Positions 36,415-48,403 of a stretch of DNA of 64,000 nt are shown here, piece after piece; within the stretch, counting starts at the first letter, position 1; each line of letters begins with the position of its first letter. The stretch is taken from NCBI GenBank assembly GCA_002692855.1, contig NZMJ01000058.1, positions 133,672-197,671 of the forward strand. The letters are read 5' to 3'. This DNA is from Maricaulis sp. GTDB taxonomy: Bacteria > Pseudomonadota > Alphaproteobacteria > Caulobacterales > Maricaulaceae. Both the position numbers and the translations under genes were made by a program. The notes under the pieces are model-generated. The model saw only the letters and a list, made by a program, of their open reading frames with translations, did not search any database and was not told the origin of the DNA.

Positions 36415-37503
36415 TCACTCCACCAGTATCAGGACCGGGACATCGACCTGCACGCTGTCCCCGTCACGCTGACGGGTCAGGGTAACGGATGACGCGCCGT
36501 CCAGATCGCCGCAGCCGCGCTCGCGCACCGGGCGTCCGTTCCAGTGTGTGACGATGTCGCCTTGGGTGATGTCGACGCTTTCGTCAAAGCCGTCGAGAAC
36601 CGCTTCGACCTGCAAACCGTCCCGCACGGGCCGGTAGGCGAGCCCCAGCGAGCGTTCCGGCGGGAATTCGACTGCCGCGCCTTCGATCGGTTCGATCCTC
36701 ACGCGGTCATTGTCGGTATCGAACGTCCAGGCGAAATATTGCATCACCAGCCCGCCGATGATCTCGGTTTCAGGCACCTCCTCCACTTGCGGCGAGGGCA
36801 GGGTGAAGGGGCCGAGCCGGGCATCGCCGTCGAGCCGTGCGCCGTCGCGGTATTCGATCCGCCGGAAGCGGACCGACGCCCCGACCTGACGCGGCGGCGT
36901 GATGGTCGGATAGCGGTCCAGCCGGTTCACTGCCAGCACGGTCTGCGCAGCCCCGGAGTCGATCAGCATCCGCCGGGTGCGGCCCGGAAAGTGGACATCG
37001 ATCCACGGGCGGCTGTCGCGTCCGCGCGCGGAGAACACCGTGTCGCCATCGGGCCGCGGCAACTCACCGGCCTCCAGCCGGATGGAGTGGTCGGAATAGT
37101 CGAGTGTCACGAGGTATTCGCCGAACGCCTCATAGGCGAGGATGCCGTCGATCTCCCGCCCGAGCGCGATCGACAAATGGTCGAGCTCGGTCACGCGGGC
37201 CGGCAGCCGGTGATAGGTCACCTCGCCCGCCGTCGCGTCGACGATGTCGACCCGGTTCAGGCCGGAAAAGTCACGGTTCGACACGCGCGTCAGCGAGTCG
37301 GGATCGACATGCGTGGTTGAGGCTCCGGTGTCGTAGAGGAACCAGAGGGTCCGGTCTTCGGGATAGCCGTCGCGCGGGCTCAGCGTGATCGGCACGAAGA
37401 AATAGCCCCGGCAGTTCTCAGTCGGGACATCGATGGGGGTTGCCAGTGCCGCGCCGCCCGTCAGCAGCGCCGCGCCGCACGCCCATGTCATGATGATCCG
37501 CAT
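36415..37503 (-). CDS. Exported retropepsin-like aspartyl protease with PDZ domain
   Basis: A 362-residue periplasmic protein. Signal peptide to about residue 22 (ending AALATP). Two retropepsin-like active-site motifs are visible: FLYDTGAS around D58 and MLIDSGAA around D182, the usual arrangement of two aspartyl-protease half-domains in one chain. The last 85 residues form a PDZ domain (GLAYRPVRDGLQVEAVLDGFDESVDITQGDIVTHWNGRPV). GGAGGGAAAG directly precedes the ATG at 37503. Substrates are unknown. Confidence 0.82.
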   Translation of the reverse strand: MRIIMTWACGAALLTGGAALATPIDVPTENCRGYFFVPITLSPRDGYPEDRTLWFLYDTGASTTHVDPDSLTRVSNRDFSGLNRVDIVDATAGEVTYHRLPARVTELDHLSIALGREIDGILAYEAFGEYLVTLDYSDHSIRLEAGELPRPDGDTVFSARGRDSRPWIDVHFPGRTRRMLIDSGAAQTVLAVNRLDRYPTITPPRQVGASVRFRRIEYRDGARLDGDARLGPFTLPSPQVEEVPETEIIGGLVMQYFAWTFDTDNDRVRIEPIEGAAVEFPPERSLGLAYRPVRDGLQVEAVLDGFDESVDITQGDIVTHWNGRPVRERGCGDLDGASSVTLTRQRDGDSVQVDVPVLILVE

Positions 37504-37589
37504 CTTTCCCTCCGCCTTTTCCCGCACCACGCTAGGCTAGCACCGGTTCCGACTCGCGGGACCGGGAACAGGGCAGGGCCAATACCTCC

Positions 37590-38696
37590 ATGACGGACAG
37601 GGACGCACTCAAGGCCGCTTGCGATGTCACGGTCGGCTTTCCCCACGATGGCGACACATTGCCGGGAGACCGCCTGCGCGCCATTGCCGCCTTCATGGAC
37701 GCGCGCGGCTGGGGCGATGACAGCTACATGACCGGCGCGCCCGCCCGGGAGCTCGAGGACATGACCGCCGCGCTCGTCGGCCAGGAAGCGGCACTGTGGT
37801 TTCCGACCGGCACGATGGCGCAGGCTGCTGCGGCGCGCATCCATGCTGCCCAGACCGGGCGCGACACCTTGCTGCTGCACCCCAGCTCGCATCTCGAACT
37901 GCACGAACGGCACGGCTATCGCGAGGCGCACGGCCTCAGAGCCGAGCTGACGCCGGACTGGCGCACGGTGCTGAACGCGAAGGATGTCCGCACCGCCCAA
38001 GGCGACCCCGCCGCCGTCTTCCTCGAAATGCCGGCACGGCACTCAGGCGGCGCCTTGCCCGGCTGGGACGAATTGATCGCCCTGCGCGAGGCCTGCCGGG
38101 AACGTGGCGCGCCCTTGCACTTTGATGGTGCCCGCCTGTGGACCTGCACCGAAGCCTATCCCGGCCGGTCCCTTGCCGAGATCGGCGCGATGGCCGACAG
38201 CGTCTATGTCTCCTTCTACAAGGATATCGGCGCACTCGGCGGCGCGGCACTGGCGGGATCAAAAGCCTTCATCGAGCAGGCGGTGATCTGGCGCGAACGT
38301 CTCGGCGGTCTTGTCATTCGCGGCTGGCCGCAGATTGCCGACACGCTGCGCCTGTTGCCCGAACGCCTGGCGCGCATGCCGGCCTACGTGACCCGGGCGC
38401 GCGAACTTGCAGCATTGATCGGCGCGGCATCGGGGTTCGAGATCGAACCCGCCTCGCCGAAAACCGCGATGTTTCATGTCCGCATGCCGATGGGCGCGGA
38501 CCTCGTACTCGCTGCGCGCGATCATGCGGCGAAGGAAACCGGCGTCTGGCTCGCCAATCGCTTCTGGGATATCGAGAGCCCGAAAATCCGGTCGGCGGAA
38601 ATCACCGTCGGCGAGCGTGTCATGGCGGTTGACCCGCAACGGATCGCGGACGCGTTCGCAGCGATGGCACGCTATCAGCGTGGAGAGGGCGTATGA
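37590..38696 (+). CDS. Threonine aldolase-like PLP-dependent lyase
   Basis: A 368-residue beta-eliminating lyase-family enzyme (fold type I). The PLP lysine is in SFYKDIGALGGAALAG near residue 212, preceded by LHFDGARLW, the aspartate that binds the pyridine nitrogen. The N-terminal VTVGFPHDGDTLPGDRLRAIAAF differs from low-specificity L-threonine aldolases (which start with LRSDT), so the exact reaction is uncertain; cleavage of a beta-hydroxy amino acid is likely. It overlaps the next gene by 4 bp. Confidence 0.82.
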   Translation: MTDRDALKAACDVTVGFPHDGDTLPGDRLRAIAAFMDARGWGDDSYMTGAPARELEDMTAALVGQEAALWFPTGTMAQAAAARIHAAQTGRDTLLLHPSSHLELHERHGYREAHGLRAELTPDWRTVLNAKDVRTAQGDPAAVFLEMPARHSGGALPGWDELIALREACRERGAPLHFDGARLWTCTEAYPGRSLAEIGAMADSVYVSFYKDIGALGGAALAGSKAFIEQAVIWRERLGGLVIRGWPQIADTLRLLPERLARMPAYVTRARELAALIGAASGFEIEPASPKTAMFHVRMPMGADLVLAARDHAAKETGVWLANRFWDIESPKIRSAEITVGERVMAVDPQRIADAFAAMARYQRGEGV

Positions 38697-39274
38697 GATC
38701 GGTCTGTATCTATTGCGGGTCCAGCCCCGGCAACCACGCGGATTTTGCCCGAGCCGCCAAGGCGATGGGCCGGACCCTGGCCGAGCGGGGTATCACCCTG
38801 GTCTATGGCGGCGGCGCGGTTGGCCTGATGGGCCTGACGGCAGACGCCTGTCTTGAAGCCGGCGGCCGGGTCATCGGGGTGATTCCGGAATTCCTCGCCA
38901 TCAAGGAAGTGGCCCATTCCGGTGTTTCCGACATGCGCATCGTGGCGTCGATGCATGAACGCAAGGCGATGATGGAACAGCTTTCGGACGCCTTCATCGC
39001 CCTTCCGGGCGGCATTGGCACGATGGAAGAACTGTTCGAGATCTGGACCTGGGCGCAGCTCGGTCAGCACAGGAAGCCGGTGGGCCTGATGAATGCGGCC
39101 GGGTATTTCGACGGGCTTCTCGAATTCCTCGACCGCATGACCGATACCGGTTTCGTCGGCAAGGGCACGCGCTCGATGCTGCATGTGGGTGAAACGCCGG
39201 GCGCCCTGCTCGACGCATTCCAGGGTTACGAGCCGCCGGCCACCGGCGTGCATATCAAGCTGCGCCAGACCTGA
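38693..39274 (+). CDS. LOG family protein (TIGR00730)
   Basis: A 193-residue Rossmann-like protein. MRSVCIYCGSSPGNHADF is the family opening and LPGGIGTMEELFEIWTWAQLG contains the PGGxGTxxE motif of cytokinin-activating phosphoribohydrolases (LOG). Bacterial members hydrolyse nucleoside monophosphates such as AMP. It is translationally coupled (ATGA) to the lyase gene upstream. Confidence 0.92.
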   Translation: MRSVCIYCGSSPGNHADFARAAKAMGRTLAERGITLVYGGGAVGLMGLTADACLEAGGRVIGVIPEFLAIKEVAHSGVSDMRIVASMHERKAMMEQLSDAFIALPGGIGTMEELFEIWTWAQLGQHRKPVGLMNAAGYFDGLLEFLDRMTDTGFVGKGTRSMLHVGETPGALLDAFQGYEPPATGVHIKLRQT

Positions 39275-39297
39275 ACCGATCACGCGCTCTTTTCATT

Positions 39298-39316
39298 CCC
39301 CCGCGAGCGGGGGAGA
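39298..39316. repeat. Short hairpin repeat
   Basis: CCCCCGCGAGCGGGGG is a small palindrome 24 bp after the LOG stop codon. It resembles the last hairpin of the repeat at 9365-9475 and may assist transcription ending. Confidence 0.4.
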
Positions 39317-39424
39317 ACAGCGGCCCTGGAAAACAGGTCATGCAACCCATCCATTCATTTTTTGCCCTTCCCCCCGCGTTCGCGGCGGACCAGCATGGGG
39401 ACATCAAAACCAGAGGGATGAAGC

Positions 39425-39844
39425 ATGAACACCATTCTCGCGCCGCTCGTGGTGCTGGTCGGCTGGACCTTCGTGATGTGGGTCTGGATGTACGCCACCC
39501 GGATTCCGGCCATGTATGCCGCGCGGATCAATGCCGCGAAGATCAAGCAGAAATCTGATCTCGATCCGCTGCCGATCTCGGTCAAGCAGATTGCCGACAA
39601 CTACAACCACCTCCACGAACAGCCAGTCCTGTTTTACGCCGTCGCTCTGGCACTCGCGCTGACCGGCGGTGCCGGCGTGATCGCGCTCGCCCTGGCCTGG
39701 ATTTATGTCGGCATCCGGATCGCGCACTCCGTGGTGCAGGCGACATCGAACTACACGCCCGTGCGCTTCTTCATGTTCGTCGGGGCGTCGGTCGTCCTGT
39801 TTGCTCTGTGGGCCGTGTTGGCGCTGCGCGTCTTCGCGGGCTAG
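39425..39844 (+). CDS. MAPEG family membrane protein
   Basis: A 139-residue four-helix integral membrane protein of the MAPEG type. The hydrophobic segments are about 4-25, 62-82, 83-103 and 115-136, and the conserved NNYHHLHEQPVLFYAVALAL-like stretch (here DNYNHLHEQPVLFYA) and YVGIRIAHSVVQATSNYTPVRF are clear. Eukaryotic members are glutathione transferases or leukotriene synthases; bacterial substrates are unknown. Its stop shares CTAG with the convergent Sel1 gene. Confidence 0.9.
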   Translation: MNTILAPLVVLVGWTFVMWVWMYATRIPAMYAARINAAKIKQKSDLDPLPISVKQIADNYNHLHEQPVLFYAVALALALTGGAGVIALALAWIYVGIRIAHSVVQATSNYTPVRFFMFVGASVVLFALWAVLALRVFAG

Positions 39845-40602
39845 TTCCGGTAGATCCACACATTGCGGTCGATCCAGCCGGCGATTTCCAGATTGCGCGG
39901 CAGGCTGTGCCCGCGCTTGAGGCGGTCCGAAATCTCTTCAAGGCTGTCCGCATAACAATCGGCAGCGGCGTCGAGATAGGCTTCGAGCGCGGCGTCGCCT
40001 GCCGCGACACCGTCAGGCGGATCAATGGTTCCTGCCGCGTAGAGGTCGGCGAGATTGTGTGTGGCGATCGGGTCACCGCCTTGCGCGGCGACGCTCAGCC
40101 ACCGCGCGCCTTCATCGATATCGACGTCGAAGCCAAGTGTTCCCTGAATGCGGGCAAAGCCAACCTCCTGAGACGCGATGACACTGCCTTCCTCGGCGGC
40201 TTGCACCATCCAGCGCCCGGCGGCATCCATCGCGTCTTCCCCGCCCCGATTGGCGAGATGAAAGGCGAGGAGTTCCATCGCCGTGACGTCGCCATTCCCG
40301 GCGCGGCTCTCGATTTCAGTGACCGGCAGGGATCCGTCACCGAGCGCGTTGTAGTCCGCGATCCATTGGTTCTCGAGCCCCTCGGCGATCGTCATGTCAT
40401 AGACGGTGCAGCGTGCGGCGCGCATCAGGCGTTCGTCTTCCAGGAAGATCGGCCCCGTCGAGGTGTCGGCCTCCTTCTCTTCCTCGGTCGGCGGAATGTA
40501 GCCGGCATCGACGATTTCCGGCACGCGCGTCATCTCGACCCAGCCGATGACCGCACCCGCGATCACGAATGTCGCGACCAGGATCCAGAACGCCCTGAAC
40601 AT
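39841..40602 (-). CDS. Membrane-anchored Sel1-like repeat protein
   Basis: A 253-residue protein. Residues 5-23 form a single membrane anchor or uncleaved signal. The middle contains Sel1-like tetratricopeptide units, for example AAGRWMVQAAEEGSVIASQEVGFARIQG and EGARWLSVAAQGGDPIATHNLADLYAAG, suggesting a protein-protein scaffold facing the periplasm. No catalytic motif is seen. GACGGGGG precedes the ATG. It is divergent from prfA and convergent with the MAPEG gene. Confidence 0.7.
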   Translation of the reverse strand: MFRAFWILVATFVIAGAVIGWVEMTRVPEIVDAGYIPPTEEEKEADTSTGPIFLEDERLMRAARCTVYDMTIAEGLENQWIADYNALGDGSLPVTEIESRAGNGDVTAMELLAFHLANRGGEDAMDAAGRWMVQAAEEGSVIASQEVGFARIQGTLGFDVDIDEGARWLSVAAQGGDPIATHNLADLYAAGTIDPPDGVAAGDAALEAYLDAAADCYADSLEEISDRLKRGHSLPRNLEIAGWIDRNVWIYRN

Positions 40603-40723
40603 CCCCCGTCTTCCTCTTCGGCCCTCGCTTTCCCCATGCGCACTTTAACGCACAGATTGCGGCTGGCGAGTCGCTGCACGAAACGCGTTTCGCCCGGCTT
40701 CAATTCTCGCTATCAACACCGCC

Positions 40724-41790
<1,067 letters not shown>

Positions 41791-41794
<4 letters not shown>

Positions 41795-42549
41795 CCGGCC
41801 GGGTTGCCGCGCTCGCCCGCCATCCGGTCAAGGGCTTCACGCCCGAGCCTCTCGATCACGTCACGCTGAACGAAGGTGCCCACTTTCCCGGCGACCGCAT
41901 GTTCGCGGTTGAAGACGGCCCGGTCGGATTTGACCCGGCGGACCCGCAGCACGTTTCCAAGATGCGCTTCACCGTTCTGGCCCGCCTGCCCGAACTGGCG
42001 GCGATCCGGACGCGCTATGTCGATGACACCGGCGAACTGGTCGCCTGGCATCCCGATTTCGGCGAGATCACGGTGGAGATGGACGGCGAGACCGGGCGGC
42101 ACATGTTCGCCGTCTGGCTGAAGGGCGTTCTGGGCGATGCGGTCAACGGACCGCTGAAAGTCCTGGTGGCCCCTGATGCCTTTCGCTTCATGGACAGCCG
42201 CTCGGGCTTTGTGTCGATCATCAATCTGAACACGATCCGCGCCATCGCCGAGGCGGTTGGCAAGCCGGTCGATCCGGCGCGCTTTCGCGGCAATGTGATG
42301 GTGGAAGGCTGGCCCGCCTGGTCCGAATTCGACCTGGAAGAAACCGATTTCCGGATCGGCGCGGCGACGCTGACCGGCATCAAGCGCATCCAGCGCTGCA
42401 CCGCGACCCATGTGAATCCCGGCACCGCCAGCAGCGACATCGACATGGTCCCTGAATTGATGCGCCATTTCGGGCATCCCCATTGCGGCCTCTATGCGCG
42501 TGTGAAGAGCGGTGGACGGGTCGCAGTCGGGGATGCCGCAGCGCAATGA
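41791..42549 (+). CDS. MOSC domain-containing protein
   Basis: A 252-residue protein with an MOSC beta-barrel. The N-terminal [31 protein letters not shown] is the MOSC_N strand set, and the C-terminal half shows [48 protein letters not shown] with the conserved cysteine (RC) that binds molybdenum cofactor sulfur in relatives. Roles in Moco metabolism or N-oxide reduction are inferred only. It is inserted between prfA and prmC with ATGA-type overlaps at both ends, so it is made with the termination factors. Confidence 0.88.
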
Positions 42550-43403
42550 CCTCGATCAACTCGGCACGCCGTGACCTGGCGGCACGTCTTGAAGCGGCGG
42601 GCATCGACGATGCCGCGCTGGAGGCGAAGCATCTCGTCGCTGCGGCGACAGGCCTGACAGGTGCCAGCCTGATCGCGGAAGGGCAGCGCGACCTGACCGA
42701 AGCGGAAGCGGGCCGTCTGGAAGGCGTCGCGTCGCGCCGTCTCGCTCGCGAGCCGCTGGCGCACATCCTTGGAACCCAGCCATTCTGGACGCTCGACCTG
42801 GCCGTGTCAGCGGACGTTCTTGTCCCCCGCGCTGATACCGAGACTTTGGTTGAAGTGGCGCTGGACCTGATGCCGGCGTCGACACCGGGCATTCCGCGCA
42901 TTCTCGATATCGGCACCGGATCCGGAGCGATCCTTCTGGCGATCCTGAAGGAACGCCCGAACGCCTATGGCATTGGAACGGACATCAGCCCCGAAGCCCT
43001 AGACATCGCGGAGCGCAATGCGGCGGCGAACGGGCTCGATGGCCGCTCCAGCTTCCGTCACACCAAATGGGCAGACGGTCTTCCCGATGCCAGCTTCGAT
43101 CTGGCCGTCTCCAATCCGCCCTATATCGCGAGTGCCGTGATCGAATCGCTTCAGCCCGAAGTGCGCCTGCACGACCCGCGCCTGGCGCTCGACGGCGGCG
43201 CGGATGGCCTCGACGCCTACCGGGTCCTGCTTCCCGAATTGATGCGCGTCGTAAAGCCGGGCGGCGCGATGGCGGTCGAGATCGGCTTCGATCAGCGTGA
43301 TCCGGTCAGTGAACTGGCCGTACAGGCAGGCTTTGACAAAGTGACCGTCCGGTCGGATCTCGGCGGAAACGATCGCGTAGTATTCGCGCGCAAGCGCTCG
43401 TGA
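42546..43403 (+). CDS. prmC: Release factor glutamine methyltransferase PrmC
   Basis: A 285-residue SAM-dependent enzyme that methylates the glutamine of the GGQ motif of release factors. The N-terminal helical domain contains REPLAHILGTQPFW, SAM motif I is LDIGTGSGAILLAIL, and the catalytic NPPY is at 190-193. The ATG at 42546 overlaps the MOSC stop; an in-frame ATG 21 codons upstream is inside the MOSC gene and adds non-family sequence. Confidence 0.96.
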   Translation: MTSINSARRDLAARLEAAGIDDAALEAKHLVAAATGLTGASLIAEGQRDLTEAEAGRLEGVASRRLAREPLAHILGTQPFWTLDLAVSADVLVPRADTETLVEVALDLMPASTPGIPRILDIGTGSGAILLAILKERPNAYGIGTDISPEALDIAERNAAANGLDGRSSFRHTKWADGLPDASFDLAVSNPPYIASAVIESLQPEVRLHDPRLALDGGADGLDAYRVLLPELMRVVKPGGAMAVEIGFDQRDPVSELAVQAGFDKVTVRSDLGGNDRVVFARKRS

Positions 43404-43639
43404 ATGAACGGCTAAAAAGCCTTGTCATTCCTGATCAATGCAGTTTAGGAATGAAACCGAGCAGGCGGTACGCGCCAGACGGGGGACTGTCGCGGTCGGA
43501 CAATGCGCCGACCTGCTAGTAGTCCGGCCCAAACATTTCGAAACAACCGTCGAATTATCAGCGTACCGGTTTCCGCGCGATTTGAAGCGCGGAGCCTTAA
43601 GCTAAGAACAGACAGCCTAATCGACGAGGTCAGGCAGGT

Positions 43640-44398
43640 ATGAAGCGTCAACGCGGTCGAGGCCGGGGCAAACCCGGCGGTGGAAACCAGTCCAATCGTT
43701 CTTACGAGAGCAATGGTCCGGAAATCAAAATCCGGGGAAATCCGCCGACCATCTACGAAAAGTACCTGCAGCTCTCTCGCGACGCGATGTCGTCCGGGGA
43801 CCGGGTCCGGGCCGAGAACCTGCTGCAACATGCGGAGCACTATTTCCGTATCATGCAGGCCAGCCAGCCGCCGCAGCGTCAGAGCCGCGACGACAATGAC
43901 GACGATCGTCAGGGCGGAAATCAGAACGATCAGCAACAGGGCCGCAGCAATCGGGGCCGTGACGATGATGATCGCGACGATGACGACAACAACGACAACG
44001 CCCAGAACAATCGCGGCAACCGCAACCAGAACCGCAATCGCCGCGATCGCGACGACACGGGCGGCAATGACGACAATGGCGGCGGCAAGACTCGCAGCCG
44101 CTCGCGCTCGAACGACGACGACGCCAGCACGGGCGAGGACGATCGTCCGCGCCGTGGCCGCCGACCGCGCGCCCGCGATGAGGGCAATGATCCGCTGAAA
44201 GTCGTGGACCCCGAGGCCGAACAGTCCGGCTCCGCGTCGGCCGACACCGACACGCGGGACGAAGGCGAACAGCCCAAGCCCAAGCGCCGGACCCGCCGCC
44301 CGCGCGGCGAGACGGCCAAGGACGAGGCCCAGCTTGCGCTCGACAACGCCAGCGATGCCGCTGACGGGTCGAAACCCTCGGCAGACGAAGCCGCGTAA
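43640..44398 (+). CDS. DUF4167 domain protein
   Basis: A 252-residue protein. The N-terminal 75 residues are the conserved DUF4167 domain: MKRQRGRGRGKP, then NPPTIYEKYLQLSRDAMSSGDRVRAENLLQHAEHYFRIM. The rest is a low-complexity tail of Asp, Asn, Arg and Gln with several RRPR/RRGRRPR basic clusters, suggesting RNA binding or disordered scaffold behaviour. It is found after prmC and before clpB throughout Alphaproteobacteria; function is unknown. The 236-bp gap upstream holds a small hairpin (CATTCCT/AGGAATG, 43426-43453) and otherwise no feature I recognise. Confidence 0.9.
   Translation: MKRQRGRGRGKPGGGNQSNRSYESNGPEIKIRGNPPTIYEKYLQLSRDAMSSGDRVRAENLLQHAEHYFRIMQASQPPQRQSRDDNDDDRQGGNQNDQQQGRSNRGRDDDDRDDDDNNDNAQNNRGNRNQNRNRRDRDDTGGNDDNGGGKTRSRSRSNDDDASTGEDDRPRRGRRPRARDEGNDPLKVVDPEAEQSGSASADTDTRDEGEQPKPKRRTRRPRGETAKDEAQLALDNASDAADGSKPSADEAA
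43950..44115 (+). repeat. Low-complexity Asp/Asn/Arg coding tract
   Basis: Within the DUF4167 gene a stretch of GAC/GAT, AAC/AAT and CGC codons repeats with little variation, giving DDDDRDDDDNND-type and NRNRRDRDD-type peptide. The DNA is repetitive enough to be slippage-prone in steps of three. Confidence 0.7.
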
Positions 44399-44415
44399 AT
44401 TTGCGTCGCCTGCCT

Positions 44416-44444
44416 CTTGTGTGACCCATAAGTCACACCTAAAT
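44416..44444 (+). promoter_or_regulatory. Candidate heat-shock (sigma-32-like) promoter of clpB
   Basis: CTTG at 44416-44419 and CCTAAAT at 44438-44444, 18 bases apart, resemble the CTTG / CYTATNT pattern of alphaproteobacterial RpoH promoters. It is about 85 bp before the clpB start. Confidence 0.45.
44420..44437. promoter_or_regulatory. Palindromic operator-like site TGTGAC-N6-GTCACA
   Basis: Identical arms and spacing to the site at 33714-33731; here it extends to GTGTGAC/GTCACAC (44419-44438) and lies between the predicted -35 and -10 elements of clpB. A related GTGACCCGTAGGTC follows at 44450-44463. Confidence 0.55.
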
Positions 44445-44528
44445 CCAGCGTGACCCGTAGGTCCGCCGTGCCCGAACGGGGCGGCGGCCTTCATCGTTTC
44501 TTGCCGTTTTCCGGGAGATACGTCCGCA

Positions 44529-47150
<2,622 letters not shown>

Positions 47151-47159
47151 CCAACCCGC

Positions 47160-47185
47160 CGGGGTCCCCGTCATTGGGGACCCCG
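47160..47185 (+). terminator. Hairpin after clpB
   Basis: GGGGTCCCC (47161-47169) and GGGGACCCC (47176-47184) form a perfect 9-bp stem with a 6-base loop ten bases after the clpB stop. No T-run follows, so it may be a weak terminator or message-stabilising stem. Confidence 0.45.
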
Positions 47186-47237
47186 CACCGGCCTCCGCCT
47201 TCGTCGACGGACGGATCAGGCTGCGCAAGGAAAATCG

Positions 47238-47675
47238 ATGAGCGACCTCTATGACCGTGACGGCATCGCGCCCCGGCTCGCATTGACCTGTCCGTCATGC
47301 GCCGCCGAAGCACGGTTTGAGAGCCGCTACGGTGACCACCGTCTGCCGGTCCAGGTCGATGACGGTCAGGGCGGCGCCAGGCCGTCCTGGGCGGGCCGGA
47401 TTTCATGCGCAGGCTGCGGCCTCGACCGCGATCACGACGTCGACTGGCCCGAAGAGGCCTTTTATCGGATCGCTTACCGGCGCGCCGAATTGTGGGCCTG
47501 GGATCGGTCGATGATGGAAGCGATCAGGAATTTCATCGCGGCGGGCGCTGACCGCGACAAGGTCCGTCGCGCCAGCCCCTATGCGCTCGAACTGATGCGC
47601 CTTCCAAAGGACGTTCTCTCCGGCCGCGCCCGTCCGAAAGTTCTTGCGAAAATAGACGCGTGCCTGAAGCGCTAG
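47238..47675 (+). CDS. Uncharacterised protein with split zinc-ribbon cysteines
   Basis: A 145-residue cytoplasmic protein. Two CxxC pairs (C18/C21 in TCPSC and C57/C60 in SCAGC) 35 residues apart could form one zinc ribbon. The part between them is strand-like and Gly-rich; the C-terminal 75 residues are helical and basic (RSMMEAIRNFIAAGADRDKVRR...LPKDVLSGRARPKVLAKI). I recognise no family. AAGGAA precedes the ATG. It lies 87 bp after clpB and may be read from the same promoter. Confidence 0.6.
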   Translation: MSDLYDRDGIAPRLALTCPSCAAEARFESRYGDHRLPVQVDDGQGGARPSWAGRISCAGCGLDRDHDVDWPEEAFYRIAYRRAELWAWDRSMMEAIRNFIAAGADRDKVRRASPYALELMRLPKDVLSGRARPKVLAKIDACLKR

Positions 47676-47683
47676 CGCGCTCG

Positions 47684-47711
47684 CCCCGGCTCCGCGATTG
47701 CGAAGCCGGGG
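47684..47711. terminator. Hairpin between convergent genes
   Basis: CCCCGGCT-CCGC-GATT-GCGA-AGCCGGGG folds into an 8-bp outer stem plus an inner CGC/GCG stem. It stands between the stops of the genes at 47675 and 47724 and probably ends transcription from both sides, although no T-tract is present. Confidence 0.5.
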
Positions 47712-47723
47712 CTAATGCTGACG

Positions 47724-48179
47724 CTACTGGGCGCGTTGCCTGACGACATCCAGCACCAGGTGCGGTGTGCCGTCAGACGTGTGCGCCGGGGAAATCCCGT
47801 GCGCGTCGACTGTGCCGTTCACGCGCTTGCGCAGCGCAGAGAAGCTCGCAAAACGCACCACGTCGACCGCCTCATCGAGGGCAAGCGACACGCGAAAATG
47901 CGTGCCACCGCCAAGCGAGGTCAGGCTGAGAATGGTCGCGGTGAACGGCTGACCCAGATAGGCGCCTTCCACCTTCGACCCGACGGCCAGCTGGCCGCGC
48001 GGCGCATTGCCGACGGCTGCGTGCAGCGCGTTCCAGTCGCGATAACCGTATTGCGCGGCGATGAATTCCAGCGCCTCGCCATGCTTGATGAAATTGCCCT
48101 CTGCTTCGAGCGTCGAACGCAGATTGCGCGCCTGCGCCTTCAGCGCATCGAGCGGGGGAAGGGGGGATGCATGTGTCAT
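47724..48179 (-). CDS. Glyoxalase-related N-terminal-type protein
   Basis: A 151-residue protein. The segment LPPLDALKAQARNLRSTLEAEGNFIKHGEALEFIAAQYGYRDWNALHAA (residues 6-54) matches a small helical domain annotated as glyoxalase-related that usually precedes a glyoxalase fold; the C-terminal half (VGSKVEGAYLGQPFTATILSLTSLGGGTHFRVSLALDEAVDVVRF) is strand-rich and different. Function is unknown. The ATG at 48179 has AAAGAGA upstream; a longer frame to 48371 is not supported. The 224-bp divergent gap to the next gene shows nothing clear beyond short dyads. Confidence 0.7.
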   Translation of the reverse strand: MTHASPLPPLDALKAQARNLRSTLEAEGNFIKHGEALEFIAAQYGYRDWNALHAAVGNAPRGQLAVGSKVEGAYLGQPFTATILSLTSLGGGTHFRVSLALDEAVDVVRFASFSALRKRVNGTVDAHGISPAHTSDGTPHLVLDVVRQRAQ

Positions 48180-48403
48180 GTCAGTCTCTTTCCACGGACA
48201 TCCGCGTGAGACAAAGGGGCTCGCATTGCCTTCGTTTCGGGATGCCACCGGAAGTGACCGAAACAGGGTATTGAACGGGAAGACTTCACCATCGACGTTT
48301 CCGCCGCGCGAACGGCAGGTGTCTTCCAGACCCGAGGCGCGGCATTTAGGAAGTGTTCGAGCCCGCGTCAAGCGGGCGCCGGGCGGATACCGAGGAGGGC
48401 GCC

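Noticed and set aside
43403-43640. Possible structured RNA or riboswitch in the DUF4167 leader
   Set aside because: Only a weak 7-bp hairpin (43426-43453) and a GGCTAAAAAGCC mini-stem are visible; no known leader motif or tRNA-like fold is recognisable.
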